Assembly (NCBI RefSeq): GCF_003253735.1
Contig: NZ_QKYW01000002.1
Span: 62,001 to 126,000 of the forward strand
Length of the DNA: 64,000 bases
DNA from: Pseudomonas sp. URMO17WK12:I2
GTDB taxonomy: Bacteria; Pseudomonadota; Gammaproteobacteria; Pseudomonadales; Pseudomonadaceae
Reading direction: 5' to 3'
The position numbers and the translations under genes are program-made. Below are positions 18,647 to 27,467 of the stretch, piece by piece (the first letter of the stretch is position 1; every line of letters starts with the position of its first letter). The notes beneath the pieces were generated by a model. It saw only the letters and a list, made by a program, of their open reading frames with translations. It had not been told where the DNA came from and did not search any database.

Positions 18647-19951
18647 TCAGACCATGAAGGAAATGGCGCCGGTGATCACGGCCACGAAGGTAATGGCCAG
18701 CGAGAGAATGACCGCCCACTTCACGGTGGCTTTCTGGAAATCGCCGATGTCCTTGTCGACCATGCCGACCAGCAGCAAGGTGGACGCCACCAGCGGGCTC
18801 ATCAGATGCACTGGCTGGCCGAGGATCGACGCCCGGGCGATTTCCAGCGGGCTGATGCCGTAGGCCGCTGCCGCTTTGGCGAGAATCGGCACCACGCCGA
18901 AGTAATAGGCGTCGTTGGACAGCACGAAGGTCAGCGGCATGCTGGTGATCGCCACCACCAACGGGAACAGGTGCCCCCAGGACGGCGGGATCATGTCGAC
19001 GATGCTTTGCGCCAGCGCGTCGACCATCTTGGTGCCCGAGAAGATGCCGGCGAACACCCCGGCGGCGAATACCAGCAGCACCACGGTCATGGCGTTGCCG
19101 GCATGGGAGAGAATGCGCTCCTTCTGGATGTCGAGCTGCGGGTAGTTGATCATCAGGGCGATCACGAACCCCACCAGGAACAACACCGCGGCATGGGCCA
19201 GGCCCATCACCAGGGCGGTCATCACCGCGACCACCAGCAGCAGGTTGATCCATACGAAGCGCGGGCGCTTGTAGGGCTGGTCGCCGAGGATCTGCTTGAT
19301 ATAGCAATCACCACCGCCGGCCTGCAGTTCGGTATTGCCGATACGCGCGCGCTCCTTGCGGCCCAGGATGTAGGCGATCAGCACCACGCAGGCGGCCCCG
19401 GCGACCATGGTGGGCAGCAGCGGGATGAAGTAGTCGGAGGCATCCAGGCCCAGGGCGGCGATGGCCCGGGTGGCCGGGCCGCCCCAGGGGGTCATGCCGC
19501 TCATGATGCTCAGCGACAGCATCGACACCGTGGCGAGCACCATGGGGTTCATGCCGATGCGCCGGTACAGCGGCAACATCGCCGCGCAGGTGATCATGTA
19601 GGTGGTGGTGCCGTCGCCGTCCAGGGCGACGGTGAGCGACAGCAAGGCGGTGCCGACCGCGATCTTCACCGGATCGCCATTGACCTTGCGCAGAATCACC
19701 CGGATCAGCGGGTCGAACAGGCCGGTGTCGATCATCAGGCCGAAGAACAGGATCGCGAACAGCAGCAAGGCGGCCGACGGCGCGACCATCTTCAGGCCGT
19801 CGAGAATCATCTTGCCGGTGGAGTCGCCGAAACCGCCGGCAATGGCAAACACGATGGGAATGAAGGTAAGTGCCACGATGGGCGACATGCGCTTGGACAT
19901 GATCATGTAGGTGAACACGACCACCATCGCCAACCCGAGTAGAGCGAGCAT
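18647..19951 (-). CDS. CitMHS-family citrate/tricarboxylate:cation symporter
   Basis: This 434-aa inner-membrane carrier has about 12 hydrophobic segments and the CitMHS pattern: MLALLGLAMVVVFTYMIMSK start, ALDGDGTTTYMITCAAMLPLY, MTPWGGPATRAIAALG, NDAYYFGVVPILAKAAA and GQPVHLMSPLVASTLLL. Family members move Mg- or Ca-citrate with protons. ATG 19951 is preferred (AGAGAG upstream); the frame is open to 20005. It is the third gene after the PrpF-like isomerase and DctA-type carrier on this strand, which points to a tricarboxylate or related acid as substrate. Confidence 0.9.
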   Translation of the reverse strand: MLALLGLAMVVVFTYMIMSKRMSPIVALTFIPIVFAIAGGFGDSTGKMILDGLKMVAPSAALLLFAILFFGLMIDTGLFDPLIRVILRKVNGDPVKIAVGTALLSLTVALDGDGTTTYMITCAAMLPLYRRIGMNPMVLATVSMLSLSIMSGMTPWGGPATRAIAALGLDASDYFIPLLPTMVAGAACVVLIAYILGRKERARIGNTELQAGGGDCYIKQILGDQPYKRPRFVWINLLLVVAVMTALVMGLAHAAVLFLVGFVIALMINYPQLDIQKERILSHAGNAMTVVLLVFAAGVFAGIFSGTKMVDALAQSIVDMIPPSWGHLFPLVVAITSMPLTFVLSNDAYYFGVVPILAKAAAAYGISPLEIARASILGQPVHLMSPLVASTLLLVGMVDKDIGDFQKATVKWAVILSLAITFVAVITGAISFMV

Positions 19952-20035
19952 CGGAATTCTCTCTTGTTTTGTTATTGAGACGAGCATTCGCTGCCGCACC
20001 GGCACGGCCGCTGCGGCAGAGGTTCAGGCAAATGT

Positions 20036-21346
20036 TTACTTCAAGGGTGACTGGGGAGCCGCTTGCCAGGCAGGCTGCGTCTGGCTGCCCGGAGGTTCGG
20101 GCCGCTCGTCGAGCACGGCATGCAGGGTCCTGCGGTCGCAGGCGCCTTCGGAAAGCGATACCACCACAGTGGCCACTGCGTTGCTGGCCAGGCTGGTGAG
20201 CGCGCGGGCTTCGGACATGAAGCGGTCGATGCCGATCAACAGCGCCAGGCCGGCCAGCGGCAGGTCGTGCATCACCGACAGGGTCGACGCCAGGGCGACG
20301 AAGCCGCTACCGGTGACACCAGCAGCGCCCTTCGACGACAGCAGCATGACCGCCAGCATGGTGACGATCTGGGTGAGCGACAGGTCGATATTGCAGGCCT
20401 GGGCGATGAACACCGCGGCCAGCGACAGGTAGATCGCCGTGCCGTCGAGGTTGAACGAGTAGCCGGTTGGCAGGACCAGGCCGACCACCGATTTGCGGCA
20501 ACCGAGCGCCTGGAGTTTTTCCAGCATGCGCGGCAACACCGGCTCGGTCGACGAAGTGCCGAGCACCACCAGGAACTCTTCGCGCAAGTAACGCAGCAGT
20601 TTCCAGAGACTGAAGCCGTAAACACGGCACAGGCTGCCAAGCACCACGAAGACGAAAAACGCGCAGGCGATGTACAGCGTTATGATCAGCTTGGCCAGCG
20701 AGCCCAGCGAGGTGATGCCGTACTGGCCAACCGTGAAGGCGATGGCCCCGAAGGCGCCGATCGGCGCGAAGCGCATCAGGTAGGAGAAGATCTTGAAGAC
20801 CATCTTCGAGGCGGCTTCGAGCACATCCAGCAGCGGCTTGCCGGCATCACCAATCGACGACAGGGCGAAACCCGACAGCACGGCGATGAACAGTACCGGC
20901 AGCACCTCACCCTCGGCGAATGCGCCCATGAAGGTGTTGGGAATGATGTGCATGAAGAACTCGACCACGCCGAGCTTCGCTGCAGAATCCGTATATTGGG
21001 CAAGGCCCGCGGTACTCAGCTTGCTGGGGTCGACGTTCATGCCGACGCCCGGCTGGAACAGATAGACCGCACAGAGGCCGATCATCAGGCTGATCAGCGT
21101 GAGGCCGAGGAACAACCCCAGGGTCTTGCCCATCAGGCGACCCAGCGCACTTTTCTCGGTCATCCCGGCGATGCCGGTGACGATGGTGCAGAACACCACG
21201 GGCGCGATCATCATCTTCACCAGCTTGATGAATGCATCGCCCAGTGGTTTGAGGGCAGTGGCTTGCTGCGCCCAGAAGTGGCCGACCAGTACACCGAGCA
21301 GCACAGCGCAGAGGATCTGGAAATATAACGATCTGACGACTTTCAT
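20036..21346 (-). CDS. Dicarboxylate:cation symporter, DctA/GltP (DAACS) family
   Basis: This 436-aa carrier shows the N-terminal family start SLYFQILCAVLLGVLVGHFW and the FIKLVKMMIAPVVFCTIVTGIAGM motif. The C-terminal substrate-binding region has LGTSSTEPVLPRML, PTGYSFNLDGTAIYLSLAAVFIAQA and the tip SSKGAAGVTGSGF. DctA proteins take up C4-dicarboxylates with protons or sodium. It is located 58 bp downstream of the first PrpF-like gene and 84 bp upstream of the CitMHS gene. Two unrelated carboxylate carriers in one operon suggest a dual-substrate or feed/efflux arrangement. The exact ligand is unknown, so no symbol is given. Confidence 0.9.
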   Translation of the reverse strand: MKVVRSLYFQILCAVLLGVLVGHFWAQQATALKPLGDAFIKLVKMMIAPVVFCTIVTGIAGMTEKSALGRLMGKTLGLFLGLTLISLMIGLCAVYLFQPGVGMNVDPSKLSTAGLAQYTDSAAKLGVVEFFMHIIPNTFMGAFAEGEVLPVLFIAVLSGFALSSIGDAGKPLLDVLEAASKMVFKIFSYLMRFAPIGAFGAIAFTVGQYGITSLGSLAKLIITLYIACAFFVFVVLGSLCRVYGFSLWKLLRYLREEFLVVLGTSSTEPVLPRMLEKLQALGCRKSVVGLVLPTGYSFNLDGTAIYLSLAAVFIAQACNIDLSLTQIVTMLAVMLLSSKGAAGVTGSGFVALASTLSVMHDLPLAGLALLIGIDRFMSEARALTSLASNAVATVVVSLSEGACDRRTLHAVLDERPEPPGSQTQPAWQAAPQSPLK

Positions 21347-21404
21347 CAGGCATCACCCATTTATAGAAATTGTTCGGATGCGCAAATTTCGCCGGGCCGG
21401 CTGT

Positions 21405-22487
21405 TCAACCGGCCAGACGTTGCCCTTCCGGGGCGTGTACCTCTCCGGAAAACAGCCGCCGAGCGGTGCGCACAACGGAGGCGCGAATCGTCTTGCCGTT
21501 TTCACCCACATAAGCCAATGCGACGTCGATCGACCCGCTCGGGTGCTCGATACGCACGTGGTTCAGGCGCTCTGCGTTGTCATCAAGCCCGAGCAGGTCG
21601 GCCGCCACGGTGTGCGGGCTGACGCAGGCAGTCGCCAGGCCGATCGAACCGGTGATCGCCAGGGCGCGGTGACAGTTGTGAGGCATGAAATACCGTACCT
21701 GGAGGGTGCCACCGGAGGAGGCAGGCGCCAGCAGGACAGGTTTCGGAATGACCTTGTCGGTGACGTCGCCCAGGCCCATGGCCAGGCCTGCCTGTCGGCG
21801 GATTGCCTCGAGGCGGGCGAGAAACGCCTTGTCGGCATCCAGTTCGGCAGGTGATTCACGACCGGTCTTGCCGAGGCTCGTCGCGTCGATCAGCACCATC
21901 GGCATGGCCATGTCGATGCAGGTGGTTTGCACGCCATCGAATCGATCGCGGGTATTGCCTGTAGGGAACAACTTGCCGGTCTTGCTGCCGGCAGCGTCCA
22001 GAAAGGTCAGCTCGATTGGCGCCGCGACACCTGGCACACCATCGATACGGGTATTGCCCGCATAGGTCACAGCGCCGCCAGGGGTCTGTACCTTCGAGCA
22101 CACGAACGTACCGGTATTCAGGTTGCGGATGCGCACTTCGGTCGTGCGAGGGCCGGCCTTGACCAGCCCCTGCTCGATGGCGAACGGGCCGACGGCGCAG
22201 AGCATGTTGCCGCAATTGGGTGCGGTATCGACGCGGCGTTCGGACACCATGACCTGCACGAACAGATAATCGACGTCCGCATCCGGGTGACTGGATGCAC
22301 TGACGATGGCGACCTTGCTGGTCTGCGGGCTGCCACCTCCGATGCCGTCGATTTCGAGCTCATGCCCTGCCCCCATGACTGACAGCAGCACTTCGTTTCG
22401 CTCGTCAATCGACTCAGGCAGGTCGCTGGCAAGGAAAACCGGGCCTTTGGAGGTGCCTCCGCGCATGAGCACACAGGGAATACGCAT
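21405..22487 (-). CDS. PrpF/GalD-family isomerase, copy 1
   Basis: This 360-aa DapF-fold protein belongs to the family of 2-methylaconitate isomerase PrpF, 4-oxalomesaconate tautomerase GalD and LigU. The conserved Lys58 (PQTSKVAIV) and Cys92 (NCGNMLCAVGPFAIE) keep the 34-residue spacing of the catalytic pair in LigU. Other family motifs are MRGGTSKGPVF at the N-terminus and IPKPVLLAP ... YFMPHNCH. It is roughly two-thirds identical by eye to the copy at 24013. No acnD or gallate genes are adjacent. With tricarboxylate transporters around it, a proton shift on an unsaturated tricarboxylate (e.g. an aconitate) is the likeliest reaction. Confidence 0.88.
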   Translation of the reverse strand: MRIPCVLMRGGTSKGPVFLASDLPESIDERNEVLLSVMGAGHELEIDGIGGGSPQTSKVAIVSASSHPDADVDYLFVQVMVSERRVDTAPNCGNMLCAVGPFAIEQGLVKAGPRTTEVRIRNLNTGTFVCSKVQTPGGAVTYAGNTRIDGVPGVAAPIELTFLDAAGSKTGKLFPTGNTRDRFDGVQTTCIDMAMPMVLIDATSLGKTGRESPAELDADKAFLARLEAIRRQAGLAMGLGDVTDKVIPKPVLLAPASSGGTLQVRYFMPHNCHRALAITGSIGLATACVSPHTVAADLLGLDDNAERLNHVRIEHPSGSIDVALAYVGENGKTIRASVVRTARRLFSGEVHAPEGQRLAG

Positions 22488-22507
22488 GACTTCTTTCTCT
22501 TGTACTG

Positions 22508-22526
22508 ATCAATCAGGCCGATTGAT
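22508..22526. promoter_or_regulatory. Candidate LysR-type operator before PrpF copy 1
   Basis: ATCAATC-AGGCC-GATTGAT is a perfect 7-bp inverted repeat 21-39 bp upstream of the PrpF-1 ATG. The ATCAATC half-site recurs at 23812 and 23917 in the lysR/PrpF-2 divergent promoter, which suggests the LysR regulator between the two copies acts on both. Confidence 0.45.
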
Positions 22527-22811
22527 GCCTTGAGCAAAAGAGTCACACGCACCGACAATTCCATCAAATGCAAATATTGCAGAATTTAATGCGCATGGCG
22601 CATCAAAAGAATTCCATGATGAGCTGCTCGCGAAGCGCCTTACCATACGAAAACCATCTAAATAGCATCGAAAATCTTGATATTTCGGGCAAACCGAGGA
22701 CAACTGATCATTTTTAAAACTGTTATCCCGACTACGCCGTTGTCGCCAAATGACGCTGAGCCGATAAGCAAACCAGGCTGCCCGCTGACAAAAATCGGCA
22801 AGATTCCGCTC

Positions 22812-22840
22812 AAAAAAAAGCGCCACCCGAGGGCAGCGCT
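22812..22840 (-). terminator. Rho-independent terminator of the lysR gene
   Basis: On the minus strand AGCGCTGCC-CTCG-GGTGGCGCT forms a 9-bp stem (two G-U pairs) with a tetraloop, followed by eight T residues. It is 40 bp past the lysR stop. Confidence 0.85.
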
Positions 22841-22879
22841 GATCTTGAGTTCAACTTCGCCAGTCGATGTCGCGACGGA

Positions 22880-23800
22880 TCACGCTGGCTTGTCGGTGCC
22901 CAGTGCGGTATAGCCGGGCCACTGCTTGAGCAGGGTCTCGACGAACTGCTCGGCGGCCGGGGACAGCGAGGAACCATGGCGCCGAACCAGGCCAAGGGTG
23001 CGACTTATCACAGGGTCCACCAAGGGCCGCTGCACCAATATCGGATGATCTTCAGCCGGCATTGCCAGGCTCGGCATGGCGGCAATCCCCAGGCCCGCCT
23101 CGACCATCCCCAACGACGTGGACAGGTGCTGCACTTCGTAGAACCAGCTCGGCCGCCAGTCGAGGTGCGACAGGCCATGGTCGAGCAGTACACGGTTACC
23201 ACTCAACCGGCCGACCCCGATCAACCGGTAATCGCTCAACTCGCGCCATGCCACCTGGGGCTGCTCGACCAGCGGGTGGTCACGCCGGCAAGCCAGCACG
23301 AACGGTTCATTGACCAACGGCGTGAAGTCGATCTCGGCGTGTTGGCCGCTGAGCATGTTGATGCCGAAATCCGCCTCACCACGCAGTACCGCTTCCAGGC
23401 CCTCGTGGGCACTGAGGTCAAGAATGCGGATGCGGATCTTCGGGTACTGGCGATTGAAATCGCGGATCACCGTCGGCAGGAAGTAGAACGCTGCAGTTGG
23501 AATGCATGCCAGCGTCACCTGCCCGGATTGACGCTCGGCCAGCTCGCGGATGCCCAGAATGGAGCGCTCGAAATCGTCGAGCAAGCGCCGGGCCTTGGGC
23601 AGGAAATCACGACCAACTGCGGTAAGGCTGACCCGCCGGGTGGTGCGGTCGAGCAGTTGGGTGCCCAGCCCCTCCTCCAGCTTTTGCATGCGCCGTGTAA
23701 GGGCCGGCTGGGAAAGATGAATGGCGTTGGCGGCTTCGTGGAAATTGCCGAACTCGGCGATCTTGACGAAGGCACGCAGGTCCTGAAGCTCATAATTCAT
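22880..23800 (-). CDS. LysR-family transcriptional regulator
   Basis: This 306-aa LTTR has a winged HTH at residues 5-64 (LRAFVKIAEFGNFHEAANAIHLSQPALTRRMQKLEE, written here only in part as key residues LSQPALTRRM). The effector domain begins at SGQVTLACIPTAAFYFLP and contains GVGRLSGNRVLLD. It sits between two PrpF-like genes, divergent from copy 2 and upstream of copy 1 on the same strand, separated from it by a terminator. LTTRs usually activate the divergent gene with a pathway acid as co-inducer. GalR of the gallate cluster is also a LysR protein. It is likely the shared regulator of both carboxylate operons. Confidence 0.92.
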   Translation of the reverse strand: MNYELQDLRAFVKIAEFGNFHEAANAIHLSQPALTRRMQKLEEGLGTQLLDRTTRRVSLTAVGRDFLPKARRLLDDFERSILGIRELAERQSGQVTLACIPTAAFYFLPTVIRDFNRQYPKIRIRILDLSAHEGLEAVLRGEADFGINMLSGQHAEIDFTPLVNEPFVLACRRDHPLVEQPQVAWRELSDYRLIGVGRLSGNRVLLDHGLSHLDWRPSWFYEVQHLSTSLGMVEAGLGIAAMPSLAMPAEDHPILVQRPLVDPVISRTLGLVRRHGSSLSPAAEQFVETLLKQWPGYTALGTDKPA

Positions 23801-24012
23801 GCAAAAAACCTATCAATCGATATTTTTATTTTTCACCGCGGATTAGTGCATTAAACAGCATCTGGCGATCTGCGCCCATCTGGAAACTCCTGCGCACGCA
23901 TTAATGCACAAAATATATCAATCAACAAAATATATGCAATTTACAAAACAAACGAGGCTAACCACCATTTAAGCAAAGCAACAATAAGCAAATTTATTGC
24001 ACTGGAGACATC
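23801..24012. promoter_or_regulatory. Divergent lysR / PrpF-2 promoter region
   Basis: This 212-bp AT-rich region contains TATCAATCGATA (23811-23822), a perfect palindrome GCATTAATGC (23898-23907) with a related TGCATTAA at 23848-23855, ATCAATCA (23917-23924), and tandem CAAAATATAT copies at about 23909 and 23926. The ATCAATC and GCATTAA words also occur upstream of PrpF copy 1. Exact -35/-10 boxes are not assigned. The ATG at 24013 is preceded by a GGAG. Confidence 0.5.
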
Positions 24013-25098
24013 ATGCAAGCCATTCCCTGCGTGTTGATGCGCGGCGGCACCTCTCGCGGCCCGTTCTTTCTGGCCAATCACCTGCCTACCGATATTGCCC
24101 TGCGCGACGAGCTGCTCCTCAACGTCATGGGATCTGGCCATGAACTAGAAATCGACGGGATTGGCGGCGGCAGCCCGCAGACCAGCAAGGTGGCGATCGT
24201 CAGCACCTCCGATCATCCCGACGCCGATGTCGACTACCTGTTCGTGCAGGTCATGGTCAATCAGCGCCGCGTCGACACGGCGCCCAATTGCGGCAACATG
24301 CTCTGCGCCGTTGGCCCGTTCGCCATCGAACATGGCCTGGTCAACGTCAGCACGCCGGTCACCCGGGTGCGCATCCGCAACCTCAATACCAACACCCTGG
24401 TCGACTCGGAAGTGCAGACGCCCAAGGGCAAGGTGCGCTACGAAGGTGACACCTGTATCGATGGCGTGCCCGGCAGCGCCGCGCCGATCAAGCTGACATT
24501 CCTCGATGCCGCAGGTGCCAAGACCGGCCAGTTGCTGCCCACTGGCAAGGTGCGCGATCACTTCGACGGTGTAGACGCGACCTGCATCGACATGGCCATG
24601 CCCATGGTCCTGGTACAGGCCGAAGCGCTGGGCAAGACAGGTTACGAAACCCCGGCCGAGCTGGATGCTGATACGACGCTGCTCGAACGCCTGGAGCGCA
24701 TTCGCCTGCAGGCTGGCGCGGCCATGGGCCTGGGCGATGTCAGCCAGATGGTCATCCCCAAGCCGGTGCTGCTCGCTCCGCCGCGCCAAGGCGGCACGTT
24801 GTCGACCCGTTACTTCATGCCCCACAACTGCCACCGCTCGATCGCTGCCACCGGTGCCATCGGCCTGGCTAGCGCCTGCGCCCTGCCCGGCAGCGTGGCG
24901 TTCGACATCGCTCCGATCACCGGCGCGGCGCTGGTACGCCTGGAGCATCCGGGGGGCGAGATCGAAGTGTCCCTGACCCCCGGCGAAGACGCTCAGCCAC
25001 ACAACATGCAGGCCTCGCTGATTCGCACTGCACGCCGCCTCTTCGCAGGTGACGTTTACGTGCCGCAAGCCTTGAGAGGCACGCCCCGCAAGATCTGA
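24013..25098 (+). CDS. PrpF/GalD-family isomerase, copy 2
   Basis: This 361-aa paralogue of the 21405 gene has the same conserved Lys59 and Cys93, MRGGTSRGPFF N-terminus and YFMPHNCH motif. The two copies differ mostly in the region after residue 108 and in the C-terminal third, so they may act on different isomers or substrates, or one may be specialised. It is divergent from lysR and 34 bp upstream of an OprD porin gene, heading an uptake operon with TctCBA. 2-methylaconitate isomerase is less likely because no methylcitrate genes are near. Aconitate or oxalomesaconate isomerase are the main alternatives. Confidence 0.88.
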   Translation: MQAIPCVLMRGGTSRGPFFLANHLPTDIALRDELLLNVMGSGHELEIDGIGGGSPQTSKVAIVSTSDHPDADVDYLFVQVMVNQRRVDTAPNCGNMLCAVGPFAIEHGLVNVSTPVTRVRIRNLNTNTLVDSEVQTPKGKVRYEGDTCIDGVPGSAAPIKLTFLDAAGAKTGQLLPTGKVRDHFDGVDATCIDMAMPMVLVQAEALGKTGYETPAELDADTTLLERLERIRLQAGAAMGLGDVSQMVIPKPVLLAPPRQGGTLSTRYFMPHNCHRSIAATGAIGLASACALPGSVAFDIAPITGAALVRLEHPGGEIEVSLTPGEDAQPHNMQASLIRTARRLFAGDVYVPQALRGTPRKI

Positions 25099-25132
25099 CG
25101 CCAACCGACATTGCACCCACGAGTACATAATA

Positions 25133-26395
25133 ATGACAAGAAAACACCTGCTTCATGCCTCCGTTGCCCCTGCTGCCGTTCTGGCCTCCTTGCCGCTGGC
25201 CATCGGTACGGCGCTGGCCGACGGCTTCATCGAAGACAGCAAGGCCGGCCTGGAACTGCGCAACTTCTACCTCAACCGTGATTTTCGTGACGGCCCGGGG
25301 CAGAACAAGCGTGAAGAATGGGCCCAGGGCTTCATCCTCAATATGGAGTCTGGCTATACCAGCGGCACGGTCGGTTTCGGTCTCGACGCGCTGGCCATGC
25401 TTGGCGTCAAACTCGACTCATCACCGGACCGTTCCGGCACCGCCCTGCTGCCCCGCGACAGCAAGCAGCGCCCCGAAGACGACTACAGCAAGCTCGGCCT
25501 GACCGCCAAGATACGCATCAGCGAGAGTGTGCTGAAAGCCGGCACCCTGATGCCGAAGATGCCGACCCTGCAGTTCAGCAACAGCCGCCTGCTGCCCCAG
25601 ACCTTCGAAGGCTGGCAGGTACAGAGCAAGGATATCGAGCGCCTGACGGCCTCGTTCGGGCAGATTTCCCGAGTGGTGCAACGCGACGTTTCCGGCTCCA
25701 GTGATCTGGCCTTGAACAACAAGAACGGTCGTTTCGGCGGCAGCCCCAGCAGCGATCACCTGCGCTTCGGTGGCCTGGACTACGCGCTCACTCCCAATAT
25801 TCAGTTGAGCTACCACCAGGGCCAGCTCAGCGACATCTATCGTCAGCATTTCCTCGGCTTGCAGCACACGCTGGCCCTCGGCCCAGGCAAGCTGAAAGCC
25901 GATCTGCGCTACTTCAACAACAGTGAAAGCGGCCAGGCACGTGCCGGCGACATCGACAACCAGGTGTACAACGCCATGTTCACCTACAGCCTGGCCGGCC
26001 ATGCTCTGGGCGTGGGCTACCAACAGATGCGCGGCGACGACGGTTTCACCTACGTCAACGGCGCCACGCCCTACCTGACCAACTTCCTACAGCTCAACGA
26101 CTTCGCCGGACCCGACGAGCGCTCCTGGCAGGCTCGCTATGACTACGACTTCAGCAAGGTTGGCATCCCCGGCCTGACCTTCATGACCCGCTACGTGCGT
26201 GGCAGCGGCATCGACCTGGCCAACGGCACCCCCGGTGCGGAATGGGAGCGCAACACCGACCTCGCCTACGCCTTCAGCGAAGGCCCGTTGAAGAACCTGA
26301 AAGTCACTTGGCGCAACGCGGTCTACCGCGCCAATTTCACCCGTGGAATGGATGAAAACCGCTTGATTCTGAGCTACGCCCTGCCGATCTGGTGA
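25133..26395 (+). CDS. OprD-family outer-membrane porin, OpdH-like
   Basis: This 420-aa protein has a cleavable signal peptide (MTRKHLLHASVAPAAVLASL ... ALA-DGFIEDS). The OprD/Occ hallmark FIEDSKAGLELRNFYLNRDFR follows directly, and alternating beta-strand patterns end in ILSYALPIW with aromatic termination. In P. aeruginosa the tricarboxylate porin OpdH is encoded directly upstream of tctCBA. The same order here supports a tricarboxylate-specific porin. It is in an operon with the upstream isomerase (34 bp) and downstream tctC (46 bp). Confidence 0.92.
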   Translation: MTRKHLLHASVAPAAVLASLPLAIGTALADGFIEDSKAGLELRNFYLNRDFRDGPGQNKREEWAQGFILNMESGYTSGTVGFGLDALAMLGVKLDSSPDRSGTALLPRDSKQRPEDDYSKLGLTAKIRISESVLKAGTLMPKMPTLQFSNSRLLPQTFEGWQVQSKDIERLTASFGQISRVVQRDVSGSSDLALNNKNGRFGGSPSSDHLRFGGLDYALTPNIQLSYHQGQLSDIYRQHFLGLQHTLALGPGKLKADLRYFNNSESGQARAGDIDNQVYNAMFTYSLAGHALGVGYQQMRGDDGFTYVNGATPYLTNFLQLNDFAGPDERSWQARYDYDFSKVGIPGLTFMTRYVRGSGIDLANGTPGAEWERNTDLAYAFSEGPLKNLKVTWRNAVYRANFTRGMDENRLILSYALPIW

Positions 26396-26441
26396 TACGG
26401 CGAACCACCTACCAATAACTCCAATACAGGTAAAACCTCCG

Positions 26442-27422
26442 ATGAAACTGCTGAAAAACTGCCTTTTTCTGCCCCTCGCCGGCGCCGTGCTGCTGACCAG
26501 CCTGCAGGCCACCGCGGCGCAGCCCAATCGCCCCGAATGTATCGCCCCGAGCAAACCAGGCGGCGGCTTCGACCTGACCTGCAAGCTGGCCCAGGCCGGC
26601 TTGAAGGACAACGACATTCTCAAATCGCCAATGCGCGTGACCTACATGCCAGGCGGCATCGGCGCCGTGGCCTACAACGCAATCGTCGCCAACCGCCGCA
26701 ATGACCCCGGCACCCTGGTGGCCTTCTCCGGCGCTTCGCTGCTGAACCTGGCACTTGGCAAATATGGCCGCTTCGACGAGAACGAAGTGCAGTGGCTGAC
26801 CACCATTGGCACGGACTACGGCACCCTGGCGGTTCGTGACGACTCGCCCTACAAGAACCTCGACGACGTGGTGAAGGCGCTCAAGAAGGATCCGAAAAGC
26901 GTGGTCGTCGGTGGCGGCGGCAGCATCGGGGGTCAGGGCTGGATGAAGATCGCCCTGCTTGCCAAGGCAGCTGGCATCAACCCGAGCGAATTGCGCTACG
27001 CCGCATTCGAGGGTGGCTCCGAGCACTACATGGCGCTGATGGGTAAACACGTCGATCTGGTAACCGGCAGCGCCAGCGAAATCGCTTCGCAGCAAGGCAA
27101 CAACATCCGCACCCTGGCGGTATTCAGCGAAGAGCGCCTGCCGGGCGACCTGGCCTCCATCCCCACCGCTCGCGAGCAGGGCTACGAGATTCAGTGGCCG
27201 TTGATCCGCGGCTACTTCCTCGGCCCGGATGTACCCCAAGAGCAAGTGCAGTGGTGGCGCGAGGCGTTCACCAAACTGGAATCCTCGCCGCAATTCGAGC
27301 GCTACATGGTCGACCGTGACGTACTACCGATGTACGTAAGCGGGCCGCAGCTGCAGGCGCTGGTCCACAAGCAGGTCGAGCAACATCGCGAGCTGGGCCG
27401 CGAGTTCGGGCTGGTCGAATAA
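26442..27422 (+). CDS. tctC: Tripartite tricarboxylate transporter, periplasmic binding protein
   Basis: This 326-aa TctC/Bug-family protein has a signal peptide (MKLLKNCLFLPLAGAVLLTS ... ATAA-QPNRPECIAPSKPGGGFD). The PECIAPSKPGGGFD segment is the ligand-binding first loop, and MPGGIGAVAYN and GGGGSIGGQGW are the second family motifs. It captures tricarboxylates (citrate, aconitate, isocitrate) in the periplasm for TctAB. A small hairpin lies just after its stop, as often seen after genes for abundant binding proteins. Confidence 0.94.
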   Translation: MKLLKNCLFLPLAGAVLLTSLQATAAQPNRPECIAPSKPGGGFDLTCKLAQAGLKDNDILKSPMRVTYMPGGIGAVAYNAIVANRRNDPGTLVAFSGASLLNLALGKYGRFDENEVQWLTTIGTDYGTLAVRDDSPYKNLDDVVKALKKDPKSVVVGGGGSIGGQGWMKIALLAKAAGINPSELRYAAFEGGSEHYMALMGKHVDLVTGSASEIASQQGNNIRTLAVFSEERLPGDLASIPTAREQGYEIQWPLIRGYFLGPDVPQEQVQWWREAFTKLESSPQFERYMVDRDVLPMYVSGPQLQALVHKQVEQHRELGREFGLVE

Positions 27423-27432
27423 ATCCCTTCCG

Positions 27433-27452
27433 GGAGAGCCGCTCGGCTCTCC
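27433..27452 (+). repeat. Intercistronic hairpin between tctC and tctB
   Basis: A perfect GGAGAGCC-GCTC-GGCTCTCC stem (8 bp, 4-nt loop) without a U-tract lies between the tctC stop and the tctB start. It probably protects the 3' end of tctC mRNA and tunes the ratio of binding protein to membrane subunits. Confidence 0.65.
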
Positions 27453-27467
27453 TCACGGAGCACTACC

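Larger units (their letters stand above)
22488..22879. other. Intergenic region: promoter of PrpF copy 1 and end of the lysR gene
   Basis: No gene is supported. A 105-codon open frame on the minus strand (22509-22826) has unnatural composition and overlaps the terminator. The region is AT-richer than its flanks. It contains a palindrome at 22508-22526, a TTAATGC motif near 22578 shared with the other PrpF promoter, and the lysR terminator. Confidence 0.5.

Noticed and set aside
18483..19307. Upstream part of a 378-codon minus-strand frame ending at 18171
   Set aside because: It overlaps the real CitMHS gene on the same strand in another frame; only the last 103 codons, with the YgaP-like motif, are credible.
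22509..22826. 105-codon minus-strand frame between lysR and PrpF copy 1
   Set aside because: It overlaps the lysR terminator, has Ser/Arg/Phe-rich composition and no ribosome site.
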